A stretch of 8,625 bases of DNA from Comamonadaceae bacterium (GTDB lineage Bacteria; Pseudomonadota; Gammaproteobacteria; Burkholderiales; Burkholderiaceae_C). Below are positions 6,370 through 8,625 of this stretch, piece by piece. The translations under genes were made by a program, and so were the position numbers. Within the stretch, counting starts at the first letter, position 1. Every line of letters starts with the position of its first letter. Below the pieces are notes generated by a model. It saw only the letters and a list, made by a program, of their open reading frames with translations. It searched no databases and was not told the DNA's origin. The stretch lies in assembly GCA_947478935.1 (NCBI GenBank), contig CANJXV010000097.1:1-8625 (forward strand). Reading direction: 5' to 3'.

Positions 6370-7995
6370 CTAGGCCTTAAAGGGATGGTGAAGAATGCAA
6401 TCGGCGCCTTTTTCGCCGATCGCGATGGAGGCGGCATTCGTATTGGACGAAGGCATGGTGGGCATGATGGAAGAATCCACCACGCGCAAAGCCTGCACAC
6501 CACGCACGCGCAGCAGGGGGTCCACCACCGCCAGCGCATCGTTTCCCATTTTGCAAGTGCCTATGGGGTGCCAGGATGTCTGGCCACTGGCGCGCACATA
6601 GTCCAGCACCGCGGCATCATCCAGGATGTTCGGGCCCGGTCGCGTTTCGCGCACGATCAGCGCGCGCAAGGCCTCCTGCGAGGCGACCTTTCGTGCCATG
6701 CGAAAGGCGCGCACCATCTCTTCCTGGTCGTCCGAATGGTCTAGATAACGCGGGTCCATGGCGGGTGCCTGCATCGCATCGGTCGAGCTAATGTGCACGC
6801 TGCCACGCGAGCGCGGCCGCAATTGGAAAAAACCGATGTGAAAACCGGGGAACAAATCCAGTCCCGCTGCTGCGCTGCGCGCATAACGGCTATTGGCGCT
6901 TAGGTGATGCATCTGGATTTTGACGCTGGGCTGCGTCTCCTGCGGGTTGGCCCGCACCAGCGCATGTACGGTGGCGGTCGGTGTGGCCGGCATGCCCCGA
7001 CGCGTGACCAGGTACTTGGCCATCATCAAAGCCTGGCGCACGGGATTGGAGACAATCTCATTGAGCGTGATGCGCTGCGTGCATTCAAACGTGATGCGCG
7101 ATTGCAAATGGTCCAGCAGGTTTTCGCCCACGCCGGGCACATCGGCCTTGACCTCGATACCCAGCGCCTGCAAGCGCGCGCCCTGCCCCACCCCCGAGAG
7201 TTCGAGCAATTGGGGCGACAAAATCGGCCCGGCGCTCAATACCACTTCGCAGCTGGCGCGTGCCTCGCGCAGTTGGCCGTCGTGCACATAACGCACACCA
7301 ACGGCGCGCGTGCCTTCCCACAAGATACCCATGGCCTGCGCTTGCGTCAGCAATGTCAGCCGCGCGGGTAGGGTGTCGCCCAGATAGCCGTGCGCCGTGC
7401 TGCAGCGCTGGCCATCGCGGGTGGACAACTGCAAATAGCCCACGCCTTCATAACGCGCACCGTTGTAGTCCGGATTGGCCGGTATGCCAGCGTGCTGACA
7501 GGCCTGCAAAAAGGCATCCCCCAAGGCTTGCGGGTCTTTGGCCAATTCGGTGACATGGATCGGACCATCGCCACCCCGGTAAGCCGGATCGCCCCAGGCG
7601 GCGTTTTCTAATTTCTTGAAATACGGCAGCAAATCTTGGTAGCCCCAACCATCGCAGCCCAGCGCCCGCCAGTTATCAAACTCGGCAGGGTCGCCGCGCA
7701 CATAAATCATGCCATTGACCGAACTAGAGCCGCCAGGCAACTTGCCACGGGGCCAGTACACTTTTTGATTGTTGACCTGGGCCTGCGGCTCGGTCTGAAA
7801 CTGCCACACATAGTTGGGGTTTTGCAAAATCTTGCCAATGCCCATAGGCACCTTCACCCAGAAATCGTTGTGCCGGGGCTGGCCGGCCTCGAGCAACAAG
7901 ACGCGCTTGTCGGGTTGCTGCGCCAAGCGGTGTGCCAGCGCAGCGCCAGACGAGCCGGCACCCACCACCACATAGTCAAACTGTTCATCGCTCAT
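6370..7995 (-). CDS. GMC-family FAD alcohol dehydrogenase, choline dehydrogenase-like (GMC2)
   Basis: This is a complete 541-residue flavoenzyme of the glucose-methanol-choline family, expected to oxidise a primary alcohol to the aldehyde. The FAD fold begins with VVVGAGSSG (9-17), and Glu36 in LLLEAG binds the ribose. GMC signature 1 is RGKLPGGSSSVNG (83-95) followed by MIYVRG. Signature 2 is GPILSPQLLELSGVG (256-270). The catalytic His476 lies in SWHPIGTC (codon 6568-6570) and Asn520 in SSNTNAAS (6436-6438), 44 residues apart as in choline oxidase. It resembles choline, polyethylene glycol and AlkJ-type alcohol dehydrogenases, but the substrate is not fixed by sequence. The ATG at 7995 is chosen over an in-frame GTG at 8013 because AAGGA lies 6 bases ahead of it and because this ATG overlaps the TPP2 stop as ATGA. 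There is no export signal. Confidence 0.94.
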   Translation of the reverse strand: MSDEQFDYVVVGAGSSGAALAHRLAQQPDKRVLLLEAGQPRHNDFWVKVPMGIGKILQNPNYVWQFQTEPQAQVNNQKVYWPRGKLPGGSSSVNGMIYVRGDPAEFDNWRALGCDGWGYQDLLPYFKKLENAAWGDPAYRGGDGPIHVTELAKDPQALGDAFLQACQHAGIPANPDYNGARYEGVGYLQLSTRDGQRCSTAHGYLGDTLPARLTLLTQAQAMGILWEGTRAVGVRYVHDGQLREARASCEVVLSAGPILSPQLLELSGVGQGARLQALGIEVKADVPGVGENLLDHLQSRITFECTQRITLNEIVSNPVRQALMMAKYLVTRRGMPATPTATVHALVRANPQETQPSVKIQMHHLSANSRYARSAAAGLDLFPGFHIGFFQLRPRSRGSVHISSTDAMQAPAMDPRYLDHSDDQEEMVRAFRMARKVASQEALRALIVRETRPGPNILDDAAVLDYVRASGQTSWHPIGTCKMGNDALAVVDPLLRVRGVQALRVVDSSIMPTMPSSNTNAASIAIGEKGADCILHHPFKA

Positions 7996-8618
7996 ACGGC
8001 TTCCTTGAGCCACTGGCGCAGCGCCGCCACTTCAGTGCCCATGCGCTGGAACTGCACATCGGGCATTTCTGACAATGCAAAGCCCTCGCCCGTGCGCGGG
8101 GGCACAGGCTGCACTTGCAACTGCACCAGCACCGGCCCGCGCATTTCCAGCAACCGTGGGAAACTGGCCTGCCATTCGCCTGCATCGCTGATAGTCTGCG
8201 CATGCGCATACCCGGCGGCGCGGGCAAAAGCTTCAAAAGAAAACTGCGGCTCCATGGTCGCCAAATTGGCCAGACCGGAAAACTGGGTGCCGTTGGCAAT
8301 AACGATATGCAAAAAATGCGCGGGCTGTGCCGCCACCACGCTGGCCAAGCCGCCAAGCTCCATCAAGAGACTGGCATCGCCATCGACCACGATCGCGTGG
8401 CGCTCCGGCAGGGCCAATGCCAAGCCCAAGGCCAGGCCGGCGGCACCGCCCATCAAGGGTACTGAACTGATACGGCCCGCCATTCGCTGACCGCCATCGG
8501 CTACCGCTTTCGCATCGATTTGGTCAAAGGCAAACATGGCGCCCATGGTGGCTACGACCATGGCATGGGCCGGACGCAACTGGGTAACCGGCAGGCAAGC
8601 TTGTAATAGATTCATCAT
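7992..8618 (-). CDS. Thiamine-diphosphate-binding subunit, PP domain only (TPP2)
   Basis: This 208-residue paralogue of TPP1 shares about 100 of 160 aligned positions from GRISSVPLMGG to the C-terminus. The ThDP motif is VVDGDASLLMEL with Asp81 (codon 8376-8378), followed by VIANGTQF with Asn109 (8292-8294). The second, metal-binding Asn is kept, but the first Asn of the usual pair is Ala. As in TPP1, GDG reads GDA, and there is no PYR domain. It lacks the 29-residue insertion of TPP1 and so resembles the compact phosphonopyruvate/sulfopyruvate decarboxylase layout more closely. The start is one of two adjacent ATGs (8618 or 8615). Only 7 bases of upstream sequence are visible and they hold no ribosome binding site, so a coupled upstream gene, probably the PYR-domain partner, is likely just outside the window. 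The stop overlaps the GMC2 start. The likely role is the cofactor-binding half of a two-subunit decarboxylase or lyase. Confidence 0.85.
   Translation of the reverse strand: MMNLLQACLPVTQLRPAHAMVVATMGAMFAFDQIDAKAVADGGQRMAGRISSVPLMGGAAGLALGLALALPERHAIVVDGDASLLMELGGLASVVAAQPAHFLHIVIANGTQFSGLANLATMEPQFSFEAFARAAGYAHAQTISDAGEWQASFPRLLEMRGPVLVQLQVQPVPPRTGEGFALSEMPDVQFQRMGTEVAALRQWLKEAV
8002..8006 (-). promoter_or_regulatory. Ribosome binding site of GMC2, inside the end of TPP2
   Basis: On the minus strand AAGGA is 6 bases before the ATG at 7995 and lies within the last codons of TPP2. It decides the GMC2 start and, with the ATGA overlap, indicates translational coupling. The same AAGGAAGCC string stands before the TPP1 start. 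Confidence 0.65.
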
Positions 8619-8625
8619 GGTGATC

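Noticed and set aside
6370..7995. Naming GMC2 betA and the sulfatase betC
   Set aside because: GMC2 motifs are shared by many alcohol dehydrogenases, and the sulfatase is much longer than choline sulfatase with an extra C-terminal domain.
7996..8013. GTG at 8013 as the GMC2 start
   Set aside because: It would add six residues lacking family similarity; the ATG at 7995 has a well-spaced AAGGA and the ATGA overlap.
7636..8490. 284-codon plus-strand open frame opposite GMC2 and TPP2
   Set aside because: It crosses the junction of two well-supported minus-strand genes and shows no family motif.

Overview
The window is gene-dense bacterial DNA: seven protein-coding genes fill almost all of 8.6 kb, and the longest gap is 69 bases. 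GC is visibly above 50 % and the starts carry ordinary Shine-Dalgarno sites. The mix includes a stand-alone Bug/TctC-type binding protein, GMC flavoenzymes, a large CxPxR sulfatase and an acyl-CoA dehydrogenase. This points to a betaproteobacterium of the order Burkholderiales, perhaps Comamonadaceae. That placement is inferred from gene content, not from a marker gene.

Layout. Two gene sets run towards each other and meet at 1806-1840. On the plus strand (1-1805) lie the C-terminal two thirds of a GMC oxidoreductase (GMC1, cut by the window edge) and a small thiamine-diphosphate-binding subunit (TPP1). On the minus strand, in transcription order from 8618 down to 1841, lie a second small ThDP-binding subunit (TPP2), a complete GMC oxidoreductase (GMC2), a large arylsulfatase-type sulfatase, a Bug-type periplasmic binding protein and an acyl-CoA dehydrogenase. 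TPP2 and GMC2 overlap by ATGA, the sulfatase starts 2 bases after the GMC2 stop, and the binding protein follows 36 bases later. These four almost certainly share a transcript. A perfect 9-bp hairpin with a short T run precedes the acyl-CoA dehydrogenase and probably sets its expression relative to the genes before it.

How the genes may work together (inference). TPP1 and TPP2 are close paralogues, about 62 % identical by hand count over their shared 160 residues. Each contains only the diphosphate-binding (PP) half of a ThDP enzyme, as in the beta subunit of sulfopyruvate decarboxylase, so each needs a separate PYR-domain subunit that is not in the window. Each sits directly beside a GMC flavin alcohol dehydrogenase/oxidase. 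With a cytoplasmic sulfatase, a carboxylate-type binding protein and an acyl-CoA dehydrogenase, the set reads as a catabolic island. In it a (possibly sulfated) alcohol would be desulfated, oxidised by a GMC enzyme, cleaved or decarboxylated by a split ThDP enzyme, and passed to CoA-linked oxidation. The substrate cannot be read from the sequence. The most unusual elements are the doubled GMC-plus-split-ThDP module, a 29-residue insertion in one ThDP subunit, and an acyl-CoA dehydrogenase with Asp where the catalytic Glu is usually found. No RNA genes, mobile elements, CRISPR arrays or convincing promoters were seen.
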